From a virus: a stretch of 64,000 bases of DNA. A program made the translations under genes and the position numbers. The notes under the pieces are model-generated. The model ran no database searches. It worked only from the letters and a program-made list of their open reading frames with translations, and had not been told where the DNA came from. The DNA lies in IMG/VR virus record IMGVR_UViG_3300050821_006672, positions 45,476 through 109,475 of that record. One strand, written 5' to 3'. Of the stretch, positions 24,792-32,819 are shown piece by piece. Positions within the stretch are counted from its first letter, which is position 1, and every line of letters begins with the position of its first letter.

Positions 24792-25312
24792 TGGGCTACT
24801 TTTCCAACCTCTGCGCTGCGATGCAACTAGTCAGCGAGCATCCGCAGTCTGTCTTTATGGGACAAGCGGTTGCGTGCGAAGGAACGGCTATGTTCCGCAC
24901 GCTCGCTGATGTTCCAATAGAAAAGCGCCTTGAACTACCAGTCGTTGAAGATATGCAGATGGGGATGGCAATTGGCATGTCCCTTAGCGGCCATCTCCCC
25001 GTTTGTATCTATCCAAGGTTCAATTTCCTGCTTCTCGCGCTGAATCAGCTTGTTCTGCACCTCGACAAGCTGCCTTTAATGGGCGATTACAAGCCGAAGG
25101 TGCTTGTCAGAACGGCTGTAGCAACCTCGAAGCCGCTTTACCCTGGGCCGCAGCACATCGGAAACTACACGACTGCGCTCGCACATATGCTGGATACAGT
25201 AGCTATTGACCGGCTTGAGCACGCAGATGATATTGTCCCCGCGTATGAAAGAGCGTTGGGGCGCGACGGTTCGACGCTCTTAATCGAATATCATGAGAAA
25301 TACGACGCTTAG
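24791..25312 (+). CDS. Thiamine-diphosphate enzyme, E1 beta/transketolase pyrimidine-binding subunit
   Basis: 173 residues from GTG 24791. The sequence follows the pyrimidine-binding domain (PF02779): GQAVACEGTA near residue 24, then LPVVEDMQMGMAIGMSLSGH (49-68), where E53 is at the position of the catalytic Glu that activates ThDP, and an aromatic-rich YPRFNFLLLALNQLVLH. GPQHIGN (119-125) matches the conserved His loop. The C-terminal swivel domain of classical E1-beta is absent, as in small two-subunit ThDP enzymes of polysaccharide clusters. It would pair with 23247-23861. Confidence 0.78.
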   Translation: MGYFSNLCAAMQLVSEHPQSVFMGQAVACEGTAMFRTLADVPIEKRLELPVVEDMQMGMAIGMSLSGHLPVCIYPRFNFLLLALNQLVLHLDKLPLMGDYKPKVLVRTAVATSKPLYPGPQHIGNYTTALAHMLDTVAIDRLEHADDIVPAYERALGRDGSTLLIEYHEKYDA

Positions 25313-25323
25313 GGAGGTGCTTG

Positions 25324-26091
25324 GTGATACCTCGGAATAAAGACACGCTCTTCTATTTCAATGCGCTTAGGCTGTTGCCGCGACGCGCCTATGGCGTTGT
25401 ATACTTACTTACGAACATAGACACGGGGCGATCTTATGTAGGGCAGACTACACAAGCCGTTCCTTTTGATCGAATATTTACACATCGAAAGAGCGCCCTA
25501 AGCGGGAATAGCAGTAACATCCTGCATCGGGCCATACGAAAGTACGGTTGGTCGGCATTTCGAATTGAAATTATTGCCAACTGCGATAACCGAAAAGCGT
25601 TGGATGCTGCTGAAGCGTATTTTATTGAACTATACCAGACGATGTCCCCAAACGGCTATAATATGAAGCATGGGGGTGCCAAAGGGCGATTTTCTGAACA
25701 ATTTAAGCGCAAGCTTCGAAGAGTCCACTCTGCTCCTAAAGTCAGCCAAAAGCATCGAGAAACTATCACTGCATGTTGGGCCGACCCAGCGCATATGGCG
25801 AAGCTAAAAGTAACTTGGAAGGTCAAAAATGCTTTGTCGGCTCCCGCACGCGCAGAAAAGAAGCGTGTTAAAAGGGAAGCGTGGATAGCTACTAAGCCCG
25901 AGCGCCTTGCTAAGAAAAATGCAGCTATAAAAGCTGCGCATAGCAGGCCTGAGGTAAAAGAAAAAGTCGGACGTGGTACAAGAAATAGCCGATGGATTTG
26001 TAGGGGGATAGCGTCGCAACGATTAAAGCTGGGAGAACCCCTTCCTAAGGGTTGGAATTTCGGAAGGGGAGCTTCTTATGAGCGCTCGTGA
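25324..26091 (+). CDS. GIY-YIG homing endonuclease
   Basis: About 255 residues, GTG 25324 behind GGGAGGT (TTG 25321 is also possible). The N-terminal GIY-YIG nuclease domain shows GVVYLLTN (residues ~24-31), SYVGQTT (~37-43), R and H in FDRIFTHRKSA, the catalytic Glu in AAEAYFIELY and NGYNMKHGG. The basic C-terminal half (FSEQFKRKLRRVHSAPKVSQ and following) resembles NUMOD-type DNA-binding repeats. Such free-standing nucleases spread between phages by cutting alleles that lack them. It sits between the ThDP and DegT genes and overlaps the latter by 14 bp. Confidence 0.88.
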   Translation: MIPRNKDTLFYFNALRLLPRRAYGVVYLLTNIDTGRSYVGQTTQAVPFDRIFTHRKSALSGNSSNILHRAIRKYGWSAFRIEIIANCDNRKALDAAEAYFIELYQTMSPNGYNMKHGGAKGRFSEQFKRKLRRVHSAPKVSQKHRETITACWADPAHMAKLKVTWKVKNALSAPARAEKKRVKREAWIATKPERLAKKNAAIKAAHSRPEVKEKVGRGTRNSRWICRGIASQRLKLGEPLPKGWNFGRGASYERS

Positions 26092-27211
26092 ATTTTGGTT
26101 TCCTACTGGGTTCAAATATTGGGGAGTGGAAGAAGACGAAGCCATTGCTAGAGTGATATCTAGCGGCTGGTTTACATACGGCAAAGAGGTTGCAGCTTTT
26201 GAAGAAGAGTACGCTGCTTACCACAAGCGCAAGTATGCGGTTATGGTGAATAGCGGCAGTTCCGCTAACTTGATTGCTGTAGCTGCTCTTTGTAATTTGC
26301 GATCTCGAAAGCCGTTATCCCGCGGGGATACGGCCCTTGTTCCCGCGGTTGCTTGGTCAACAACCTATGCTCCCTTAATACAGCACGGTCTAGAATTGCG
26401 GCTGCTTGACGTAGACGATACTTGGAATGCATATCCTTATGGGGGTACTGAGTCCTTTAGGCTAATCGTCGGGTGCTCCATATTAGGTAGTCCTGCTCGA
26501 CTGGAAGAATGCCAAAAGTTTGCCAACCGTAACGGAGCGTATTTCATCAATGATGACTGCGAATCTCTAGGTGCCTCGATTGGAGGACGAACAACCGCAT
26601 CTTTCGGTTTGATGGCAACCAGTAGTTTCTTCGCTTCCCATCAGATATCTGCTATCGAGGGCGGCGCTATTTTGACAGATGAGGATGAATGCTATAGACT
26701 TTGTCGTATGCTGCGCAGCCATGGGTGGACGCGAGACGTTGAGCCTCCAAAGAACTTTGATGAAGAATATTCGTTCGAACTTTTCGGTCTAAATGTTCGT
26801 CCAGTCGAGATGCACGCGGCTATAGCTCGGGAGCAGTTGAAGAAGCTTTCACATATGATCGATGCACGTCAGAAGAACTTGGATCATTTTTGGAGGCTGA
26901 TGCAGGGCCTACCAATCGCATTGCAGGGTCATTATCTAGGGACTAAGCGATCGTCCTTTGGCATCGCCTTTACGGTAGCGAACAAGAACATTCGATCTAA
27001 GCTGGCCGACGCGCTACGCGCTGAGGATATTGACTGTCGCTTACCCACGGGAGGGTCATTCCGTATGCATAAGTATGGTGAGCGGTGGAGAGCGCAGGCA
27101 ACGCCTAATGCTGACCGCATCCACGAGACTGGGTTGTTCCTTGGGCTTGCGCCGTTCCCAATTGAGGATAAAATCGAGCGTGCTGTGAATGTTATGAAGG
27201 GGGTATTGTGA
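26078..27211 (+). CDS. DegT/DnrJ/EryC1 family PLP enzyme with His at the lysine site: sugar 3-dehydrase type
   Basis: 377 residues, ATG 26078 with GGAAGGGGAG inside the preceding gene. GSSANL (60-65), the FINDDCESLGA segment (157-167) and SSFFASHQISAIEGGAI (182-198) identify the DegT family. Position 188, normally the PLP-binding Lys, is His. This substitution is diagnostic of the E1/ColD type, which removes the 3-hydroxyl of NDP-4-keto-6-deoxy sugars using PMP instead of transaminating. A nearby RSHGWTRD is typical of the same branch. The product would be a 3-deoxy-4-keto sugar. No ferredoxin-like E3 reductase is encoded here, so a ColD-like or host-assisted mechanism is implied. Confidence 0.85.
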   Translation: MSAREFWFPTGFKYWGVEEDEAIARVISSGWFTYGKEVAAFEEEYAAYHKRKYAVMVNSGSSANLIAVAALCNLRSRKPLSRGDTALVPAVAWSTTYAPLIQHGLELRLLDVDDTWNAYPYGGTESFRLIVGCSILGSPARLEECQKFANRNGAYFINDDCESLGASIGGRTTASFGLMATSSFFASHQISAIEGGAILTDEDECYRLCRMLRSHGWTRDVEPPKNFDEEYSFELFGLNVRPVEMHAAIAREQLKKLSHMIDARQKNLDHFWRLMQGLPIALQGHYLGTKRSSFGIAFTVANKNIRSKLADALRAEDIDCRLPTGGSFRMHKYGERWRAQATPNADRIHETGLFLGLAPFPIEDKIERAVNVMKGVL

Positions 27212-27354
27212 TGTCTCGTCCTAAAGCATCCTACCGTGCCGAGCGACGACGTACTTGTCGCCAAATGCGAATGATTTGGAGCGAATTTCAAAAGCGCCAC
27301 CCAGTAGAATCGCTGCGACCTAAGAAGAAACAATACAAAGGGACATCAGGCTGA
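27211..27354 (+). CDS. Tiny basic protein
   Basis: 47 residues, ATG 27211 overlapping the previous TGA (TGATG) and with a TGATG junction to the next frame. Very basic (MSRPKASYRAERRRTCRQMR and a Lys-rich end), which suggests nucleic-acid or membrane-surface binding. Unknown family. Support is the coupled start-stop arrangement on both sides. Confidence 0.4.
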   Translation: MSRPKASYRAERRRTCRQMRMIWSEFQKRHPVESLRPKKKQYKGTSG

Positions 27355-27452
27355 TGTCTCTTATGCAAGGTGTCGTTGTAGGATTATTGATAGAGGCCGA
27401 AGCGGTAGTTATTACCTTGCTGATTTTTCATCTTTTTGGAGCTTTGTGGTGA
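27354..27452 (+). CDS. Tiny membrane peptide
   Basis: 32 residues, ATG 27354 within TGATG. Almost the whole peptide is one hydrophobic helix (GVVVGLLIEAEAVVITLLIF). The stop overlaps the next ATG. Either a small membrane protein or a spacer in a chain of coupled frames. Function unknown. Confidence 0.35.
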   Translation: MSLMQGVVVGLLIEAEAVVITLLIFHLFGALW

Positions 27453-27757
27453 TGTTAAGCAGATTTTGGTTTTGGGTTAATCGTATTGACATAATTTCGG
27501 AGGCTGAGGGCGAAGACTGGGCGCGTGAGTGGATGCGAGAACACGGTTGTAAGTGGAACGGGTTTTGTAGTTACTGGTTCAAATGGGAAGAGGTGCTTAA
27601 TGATGAGGTTCGACAAGGATTAAAGCCTGAGCCGCTTTTATGGCAAATTCAACGCGAGAGTACGCAGCGAAAACGTAGGCGTCGCGATAAATACGATTGC
27701 TGGGATCGGCTAATCGGTAACGACCTCTTCGATACCATTCACGGTGGTATTTTCTGA
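27452..27757 (+). CDS. Unknown Trp-rich, basic protein
   Basis: 101 residues, ATG 27452 (TGATG overlap; an upstream GTG at 27446 is less likely). Tryptophan-rich N-terminal half (FWFWVNR, AREWMREHGCKWNGFCSYWF) and a basic middle (STQRKRRRRDKYDCWDRL). It ends in a TGATG overlap with the epimerase gene. No recognisable family. Confidence 0.5.
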   Translation: MLSRFWFWVNRIDIISEAEGEDWAREWMREHGCKWNGFCSYWFKWEEVLNDEVRQGLKPEPLLWQIQRESTQRKRRRRDKYDCWDRLIGNDLFDTIHGGIF

Positions 27758-28731
27758 TGCGCTGTTTGATAACTGGCGGCGCTGGCTTCATCGGTAGCGT
27801 TCTCGTCCCCTCCCTTCTCAACGAAGGCTTCGCTGTTACTGTCGTTGATAACTTTATGTATGGCAACTCGCTATCGCTAGCGGCTTGTTGTACCCATTCC
27901 AAATTCGACGTTATCCGAGGCGATGCGCGCGATCCAAGGGTAATCGGCCCGCTGCTCGCTAAGCACGATGTAATTATTCCCCTTGCTGCGATCGTCGGCG
28001 CTCCTGCTTGCGATAACGATGTGTGCGCTACGGGGACAACGAATGTCGTTGCTATCGAGAATATGGTATCGAAGCTTTCCGCCGACCAATGGATTATCGC
28101 GCCTATCACTAACAGTGGCTATGGGATCGGTTCGCAGGACGAGTGCACCGAGGAATCGCCTCTGAACCCCGTCAGTCTTTACGGAAAGTCAAAGGTCGAA
28201 GCAGAGAAGGCAGTTCTCAGCCACAAGAATGGGATTAGCCTGCGCCTTGCGACGGTGTTTGGTATGTCGCCTCGGATGCGTCGTGACCTGCTGGTGAACG
28301 ATTTTGTCTGGCGTGCTGTAACCGACCGCGCGGTGACGTTGTTTGAGGCCCATTTCCGCCGTAACTACGTGCACGTGCGAGATGTGGCTAGGGCCTTTTT
28401 GCATGTATTTAGCTGTTTTGCTGGTGAGGAAAATAAGTATCTAGCAGTTCTTCCTCCTGTGGGCCTTCCGCTTGCGTCAGGCGCTTACAACATTGGTCTT
28501 AGCGATGCCAATCTGTCCAAGCTCCAGCTTTGCGAAAAGATCAAAGAACACGTTCCCGGCTTTGTGTTCTGGGAAGCGCCTGTGGGTGAGGATGCGGACA
28601 AGCGCGATTACGTCGTAAGCAACAAGAAGATCGAAGCCACTGGATTTCGATGTGAGTACAGCCTGGACGACGGTATTCGCGAGCTAGCCAAAGGCTATCG
28701 GATGATGCGGAGGGAGTACTCGAATGTATAA
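27757..28731 (+). CDS. NAD-dependent epimerase/dehydratase (extended SDR)
   Basis: 324 residues. ITGGAGFIGS (5-14) is the Rossmann GxxGxxG, and D31 is the acidic residue that selects NAD. The catalytic triad is visible as the Ser in PITNSGYG (S120) and YGKSK (Y142, K146). NIGLSDAN and a sugar-binding C-terminal region follow. Extended SDRs epimerise, dehydrate or reduce nucleotide sugars. In this island it probably prepares or reduces the intermediate made by the DegT-type dehydrase. The exact reaction cannot be read from sequence. Confidence 0.88.
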   Translation: MRCLITGGAGFIGSVLVPSLLNEGFAVTVVDNFMYGNSLSLAACCTHSKFDVIRGDARDPRVIGPLLAKHDVIIPLAAIVGAPACDNDVCATGTTNVVAIENMVSKLSADQWIIAPITNSGYGIGSQDECTEESPLNPVSLYGKSKVEAEKAVLSHKNGISLRLATVFGMSPRMRRDLLVNDFVWRAVTDRAVTLFEAHFRRNYVHVRDVARAFLHVFSCFAGEENKYLAVLPPVGLPLASGAYNIGLSDANLSKLQLCEKIKEHVPGFVFWEAPVGEDADKRDYVVSNKKIEATGFRCEYSLDDGIRELAKGYRMMRREYSNV

Positions 28732-29041
28732 GCTCGTATTCAAAGTCATCGATGATGAAACAAAAGAAGATGTCTTTCCCTATCAGCAGACATTGCTTGA
28801 ATTGTCCGAGGACATTTTACGCAAGGCCGACGAGAAAGACGCCGATGCGATCAAGAAAGAAATTGAACTCCTAGGCGGGCAAGAGATGTATGCTACCTAT
28901 GTCCGTAACGGACGAGGTAGAGTGGTTAGAGATATTTGCCAAGCTGCTGGGATCATCGTTAGCAGAGTCATTGAGAGGCATTTAGCTACTCGTCTTGGTT
29001 GTAAGCACATTGCGCTGCTTGATAAGGCGAAGGAGCGGTGA
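28724..29041 (+). CDS. Unknown charged protein
   Basis: 105 residues, ATG 28724 overlapping the epimerase end by 8 bp. Charged, mostly helical, with EKDADAIKKEIELLGGQEMY and a basic C-terminal half. No motif recognised. Operon position suggests co-expression with the sugar genes, but the style is that of a small regulatory or accessory phage protein. Confidence 0.5.
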   Translation: MYKLVFKVIDDETKEDVFPYQQTLLELSEDILRKADEKDADAIKKEIELLGGQEMYATYVRNGRGRVVRDICQAAGIIVSRVIERHLATRLGCKHIALLDKAKER

Positions 29042-29077
29042 GTTCGTTTGGGAAGGGACTGACGAGAAGGTGGGGGC

Positions 29078-29332
29078 GTGAGTATTAAGCTAGCCAAGCC
29101 TGAGCACGAGGTTCTTTATCAGGATTTGTGTAATCTTGTTGGTAAGCACGGGGATAAAGTTGATGCATTTGAAATGCTGGCGATTGCGGCGAATATGATA
29201 GGCAAGCTTATTGCTATGCAGGACCAGAGGAAGATTACAAGGGAAATGGCGCTAGATTTGGTAATTCGGAATATTGAAGAAGGGAATAAACAAGTGCTGG
29301 AGCAGCTACATAATACTGTTGGGCGAGGGTAA
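29078..29332 (+). CDS. Unknown small helical protein
   Basis: 84 residues, GTG 29078 with GAAGGTGGGG just upstream. All-helical pattern (EHEVLYQDLCNLVGKHGDKV, FEMLAIAANMIGKLIAMQDQ, MALDLVIRNIEEGNKQ), similar in feel to small phage proteins of the DUF-type helical bundle. It ends five bases before the radical SAM start. Function unknown. Confidence 0.5.
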   Translation: MSIKLAKPEHEVLYQDLCNLVGKHGDKVDAFEMLAIAANMIGKLIAMQDQRKITREMALDLVIRNIEEGNKQVLEQLHNTVGRG

Positions 29333-29336
29333 ACAG

Positions 29337-30854
29337 ATGTATGAAGCAGACGCTCTCGTCGGTGACAACTACAGCTACGATCTCGCTATTATTCACCCGT
29401 GGCCTCGCGGTATTTATAGTCACCTTGAAGACGAGTTCGCAGCGGTCGAGCCGCCTTTGTGGGTGCGACTTATTGGGGGATACATTCGCGACCAGCGCTA
29501 TTCGGTTGCAGTCATCGATCAGGAAGCCGAACAGCTCAACGATGTCCAGGTAGCGGCAAGGGTCTTTTCCTATCGACCTCGTGTCGTCGCTATCGTCGCT
29601 TACGGCCATCAGCCTTCGGCCTCTACTCAACAAATGGTCGGAGTTCGCAGTGTTGCGAAAGCCGTGCGGACCGTAACCCCCGCGAAGATCATTATTGTAG
29701 GAGGTCACGTTTCGGCGCTTCCCGAGCGCACGCTGAAAGAGGAAAGCGTTGATTATGCTTGCGTGGGGGAAGGTCCGTTGACTATCCTTGGACTTTTGCA
29801 AGAGAAAGTCCTTGGCGAAATCCCTGGGTTGGTATGGCGAGATAGCGAGCAGAAGGCTGTTAAAAATATGCCAGCAATGCTTTTGGAGCCCTACTTTCTC
29901 CGCGGAAGCCTGTGGGACAAATTACCGCTCCAACGCTACCGCGCCCATAATTGGCAATGTTTCGGTGATATCTCCGCGCGCCAGCCCTATGCTTCAATCT
30001 ACACAAGTCTGGGGTGTCCCTTCAAATGTCACTTTTGTTGTATCAACGCGCCCTTTGGGAACAGCAGCTACCGGCTCCGATCTCCTGTGGACGTAGTAGA
30101 GGAAGTTGACCGTTTATACAGGTATGACGGCGTCAAGACGTTCAAAATTATTGACGAGATGTTTGTTCTTAATCCAAAGCACTACGTCGCGATTGCGGAA
30201 GGCTTATCCGCCCTGCCCTTCGCAGACGATCTGAATTTCTGGGCTTACGCTCGCGTCGATACCGTTAAGGAAGGGCATCTAGCGCTCTTGCGAAAAGCAG
30301 GCATCCGTTGGCTGGCATTAGGTATTGAGTCGGCAAGTCAGTACGTCCGCGACGGCGCTGACAAGCGCTACTCCAACGAGGATATCGCCGAGGTCGTACG
30401 TGCGGTGCAGAAGGCTGGGATCAATGTCATCGCCAATTATATTTTTGGCCTGCCCGATGATGACCTCAATTCGATGCGAGCCACCCTGCAAATGGCGTGC
30501 GATCTCAATACCGAGTTCGCTAATTTCTACTCAGCGATGGCCTATCCTGGCTCTCCGCTATACCAGCAGGCTTTGTCGGAGGGGTGGAAGCTACCGGAGA
30601 CATGGGCAGGCTATTCACAACACAGTTACGAGACTTATCCGCTGCGGACGAAGCATGTAGATGCGGCGACCGTACTGAAATTCCGGGACGAAGCATTTGA
30701 CATCTACTTTACTCGTCCTGATTATCTCGACATGCTCTTGGATAAGTTCGGTATCGAAGCTGTTGAGCACGTCCAGCGTATGACCAAGAGTAAGCTGAAG
30801 CGTCGCCTGTTGGAAGATACTTACGCTCCGAAAGAGCGAGTGTCGTCGCATTGA
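29337..30854 (+). CDS. B12-binding domain / radical SAM enzyme
   Basis: 505 residues from ATG 29337 (GCGAGGG upstream; a longer in-frame start would overlap the previous gene). Residues ~15-160 form a cobalamin-binding-like Rossmann domain (AKIIIVGGHVSALPERTL, DYACVGEGP). C227, C231 and C234 in SLGCPFKCHFCC are the CxxxCxxC [4Fe-4S] site of radical SAM enzymes, followed by the FKIIDEMFVLN and WLALGIESASQ strands. B12-dependent radical SAM enzymes methylate unactivated carbons or rearrange carbon skeletons. In this cassette a C-methylation or ring modification of a sugar is plausible. Confidence 0.88.
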   Translation: MYEADALVGDNYSYDLAIIHPWPRGIYSHLEDEFAAVEPPLWVRLIGGYIRDQRYSVAVIDQEAEQLNDVQVAARVFSYRPRVVAIVAYGHQPSASTQQMVGVRSVAKAVRTVTPAKIIIVGGHVSALPERTLKEESVDYACVGEGPLTILGLLQEKVLGEIPGLVWRDSEQKAVKNMPAMLLEPYFLRGSLWDKLPLQRYRAHNWQCFGDISARQPYASIYTSLGCPFKCHFCCINAPFGNSSYRLRSPVDVVEEVDRLYRYDGVKTFKIIDEMFVLNPKHYVAIAEGLSALPFADDLNFWAYARVDTVKEGHLALLRKAGIRWLALGIESASQYVRDGADKRYSNEDIAEVVRAVQKAGINVIANYIFGLPDDDLNSMRATLQMACDLNTEFANFYSAMAYPGSPLYQQALSEGWKLPETWAGYSQHSYETYPLRTKHVDAATVLKFRDEAFDIYFTRPDYLDMLLDKFGIEAVEHVQRMTKSKLKRRLLEDTYAPKERVSSH

Positions 30855-31210
30855 CCCCCGTCTACCAAACGAAATCGGGTCCAGAGGTCGGCAACTGTTA
30901 TCAAGCCTCGGTTGCCAGCCTTTTGGGCCTTCCTCTCGAAGATGTTCCTGACTTTGGGCAAGAGGATGATCCAGAGCGATCCTATAAAGACTTTGTCTAC
31001 GGGCTCGGTTTTGTTGTGCTCAAACCACCGATTACTCTTAAGCCGAATTGCTATTACCTCGCTTTTGGACCCTCGATTGTTACTGGACGGCCGCACGTTG
31101 TCGTCTATCGCGCCGGTCGTCTCGAACACGATCCCCACAAGGGCCGTAACGGATTGAGTTCGGTTGAGGTAATTCACCTATTGGTTCCGATGGAGATTGA
31201 TCTGTCGTGA
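30851..31210 (+). CDS. Papain-like/C39-like small protein
   Basis: 119 residues from TTG 30851, overlapping the previous stop. VGNCYQASVASLLGL places Cys16 at the start of a helix, GRPHVVVY gives His82 on a strand, and LEHDPHKGRN gives Asp94, a Cys-His-Asp order typical of papain-fold peptidases. Phage proteins of this small type are known but their substrates are not. It sits between radical SAM and hydrolase genes. A role as a peptidase or a degenerate binding domain are both possible. Confidence 0.6.
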   Translation: MTPVYQTKSGPEVGNCYQASVASLLGLPLEDVPDFGQEDDPERSYKDFVYGLGFVVLKPPITLKPNCYYLAFGPSIVTGRPHVVVYRAGRLEHDPHKGRNGLSSVEVIHLLVPMEIDLS

Positions 31211-31920
31211 GCTTAGCGACTGACGGAGGCTTTTGGGAATTGAAGGACGGCGATTGGCACGGTCCTGACGTTATCGAGCATTTGATAGATGCCGAGACTT
31301 GCGTCGTTGCTTTTGCCTCAAACGAGGGCGAGTTCTCTGTCGAGATGCCTCATTTTGAATTCGGTAAGACGTTGCGGGGAATGGGCGTTGCTTACGTCCT
31401 AGTACGAGACTCCACAGGCTATCGGCAGCATTACGGTATTCAAGGTATTGGAGATCGCGCAGCTGTTGTAAGTTACCTGCTTCAACTTGGCGATAAGTAT
31501 CAACGCTTAGTCCTAGTCGGTCTGTCCTCCGGCGCGCTAGCTGCAATGATGTACGGTCAGCTGATGGCAATGGATGCACTATTTATTCACGACGGTTTAG
31601 AAGTCATTGCGATCTCGCCTTATAGCGACGTAGGCGATCCTCCTGGCGCGTATGGTAAAGATTGGCAATCTCGCGGACCTTGGGACGTGTTGAGTATGAG
31701 TTTACTATCAGACATCAAGCCTATCTTCGAGGGCGGTCCCAAAGTAAAAATCCGAGCATTCTACAGTGACGGCATTGGGACGGAGTATGACTTTGAGCAG
31801 GCGCATCGGATTGGAGTTACTGACTTGACGCTAGTTCCTGGAGCTTCCCACTCTGGACTAGGGAAGCTTATGCGCGACAAGGGCTTGCTGCAAAAGGTAT
31901 TGCTGGGGAAACAGACTTGA
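31207..31920 (+). CDS. Alpha/beta-hydrolase-fold protein
   Basis: 237 residues, GTG 31207 overlapping the previous gene. VLVGLSSGALAAMM holds the nucleophile elbow G-L-S107-S-G, an acidic loop (YSDGIGTEYD) follows, and LVPGASHSGLGKL provides the late His. These give a Ser-Asp-His triad on an esterase/lipase-like fold. It could remove or transfer an acyl group on the sugar product or the cell surface. No signal peptide, so cytoplasmic. Confidence 0.65.
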   Translation: MSLATDGGFWELKDGDWHGPDVIEHLIDAETCVVAFASNEGEFSVEMPHFEFGKTLRGMGVAYVLVRDSTGYRQHYGIQGIGDRAAVVSYLLQLGDKYQRLVLVGLSSGALAAMMYGQLMAMDALFIHDGLEVIAISPYSDVGDPPGAYGKDWQSRGPWDVLSMSLLSDIKPIFEGGPKVKIRAFYSDGIGTEYDFEQAHRIGVTDLTLVPGASHSGLGKLMRDKGLLQKVLLGKQT

Positions 31921-32819
31921 GAGTTGTCGTCCTTACTACTCACACTAACAACACGCCGATCTTGTATTCGGCGCTGGCGGCAAGTCGTAGTGTTTCCGTC
32001 ATCACTTACGATCGAATGCACTCTTTCGACTATTTGTCGGAACAGGTGGAGCAACTCAATCCCGACTGGGTTCTCTACATCGGCGCTATTCCCGAACACC
32101 ATCGCTTGCGTGTTCCGTCTATTCCCGAGTTGAAGGCAATCCAACGCAAGAAAGTTCACTTATGCTGTGATGGTGCTGACGATGCGTGGTGGTCTCTTCT
32201 GGGTGATTACCATACCCACAACGTCTTCGATTTGCAGATCAATATTGATGGTGTGAAAGCCGGACCTATTGGCGATCACGGCTGGACGACTATCGCCCCG
32301 ATCGATCCTTCAGGCTTTGGCGAGCCCATTCCCTGGTCGCAGCGTAAGACGTTCGCAGGCTTTGCAGGATTAGTGATGGGGGGTGACCGTGCTGAGACGT
32401 TACGAGCCCTAGTCGCCAAAGATTTGATTACTTACCGCTCTCGCGATGAAAAAGGCTCTGGCGATTATATCAGTTGGTTGAAGGATTGCTGCGTAATTTG
32501 GAATCATCCCGAGACCGGGGGAATGAAATCTCAGCACGTCAAGGCTCGTGTAATTGAAGCGGCGTTGGCTGGATGTCTTGTGCTGGAGAAATTGGGTTCG
32601 CCCTTAGAAAATTGGTTTGAACCGGGAATTGAATACTTTGAATGGATAGACGTTGAGCAGATTGTCTTGATATTGGATTGGGTTAAAGAGAACCCCTCCT
32701 ATGCTGAGAGCCATGCGCGTAGAATGCGTAATAAAATACTTACTCAGTACAACGTCGAGACTTTCTGGCAGCGTGTCGAGCGGCGGATAGGAGTTAGGGA
32801 TTTGGAATGCGTGGCTTGA
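31917..32819 (+). CDS. Glycosyltransferase-like protein, first of a tandem pair
   Basis: 300 residues from TTG 31917. KKVHLCCDGADDAWW (residues ~78-92), IAPIDPSGFGEPIPW and the C-terminal HVKARVIEAALAGCLVLE correspond to a GT-B fold half. The last is the classic R-x-x-EAAL-x-G-x-x-x-xE motif of Glyco_trans_1-type enzymes that binds the nucleotide sugar. It is a clear paralogue of the next gene, sharing the CxDxxD..WW region, IDP/PW and HVK-R-EAALAG motifs. It likely transfers the sugar made by this island. The acceptor is unknown. Confidence 0.7.
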   Translation: MRVVVLTTHTNNTPILYSALAASRSVSVITYDRMHSFDYLSEQVEQLNPDWVLYIGAIPEHHRLRVPSIPELKAIQRKKVHLCCDGADDAWWSLLGDYHTHNVFDLQINIDGVKAGPIGDHGWTTIAPIDPSGFGEPIPWSQRKTFAGFAGLVMGGDRAETLRALVAKDLITYRSRDEKGSGDYISWLKDCCVIWNHPETGGMKSQHVKARVIEAALAGCLVLEKLGSPLENWFEPGIEYFEWIDVEQIVLILDWVKENPSYAESHARRMRNKILTQYNVETFWQRVERRIGVRDLECVA

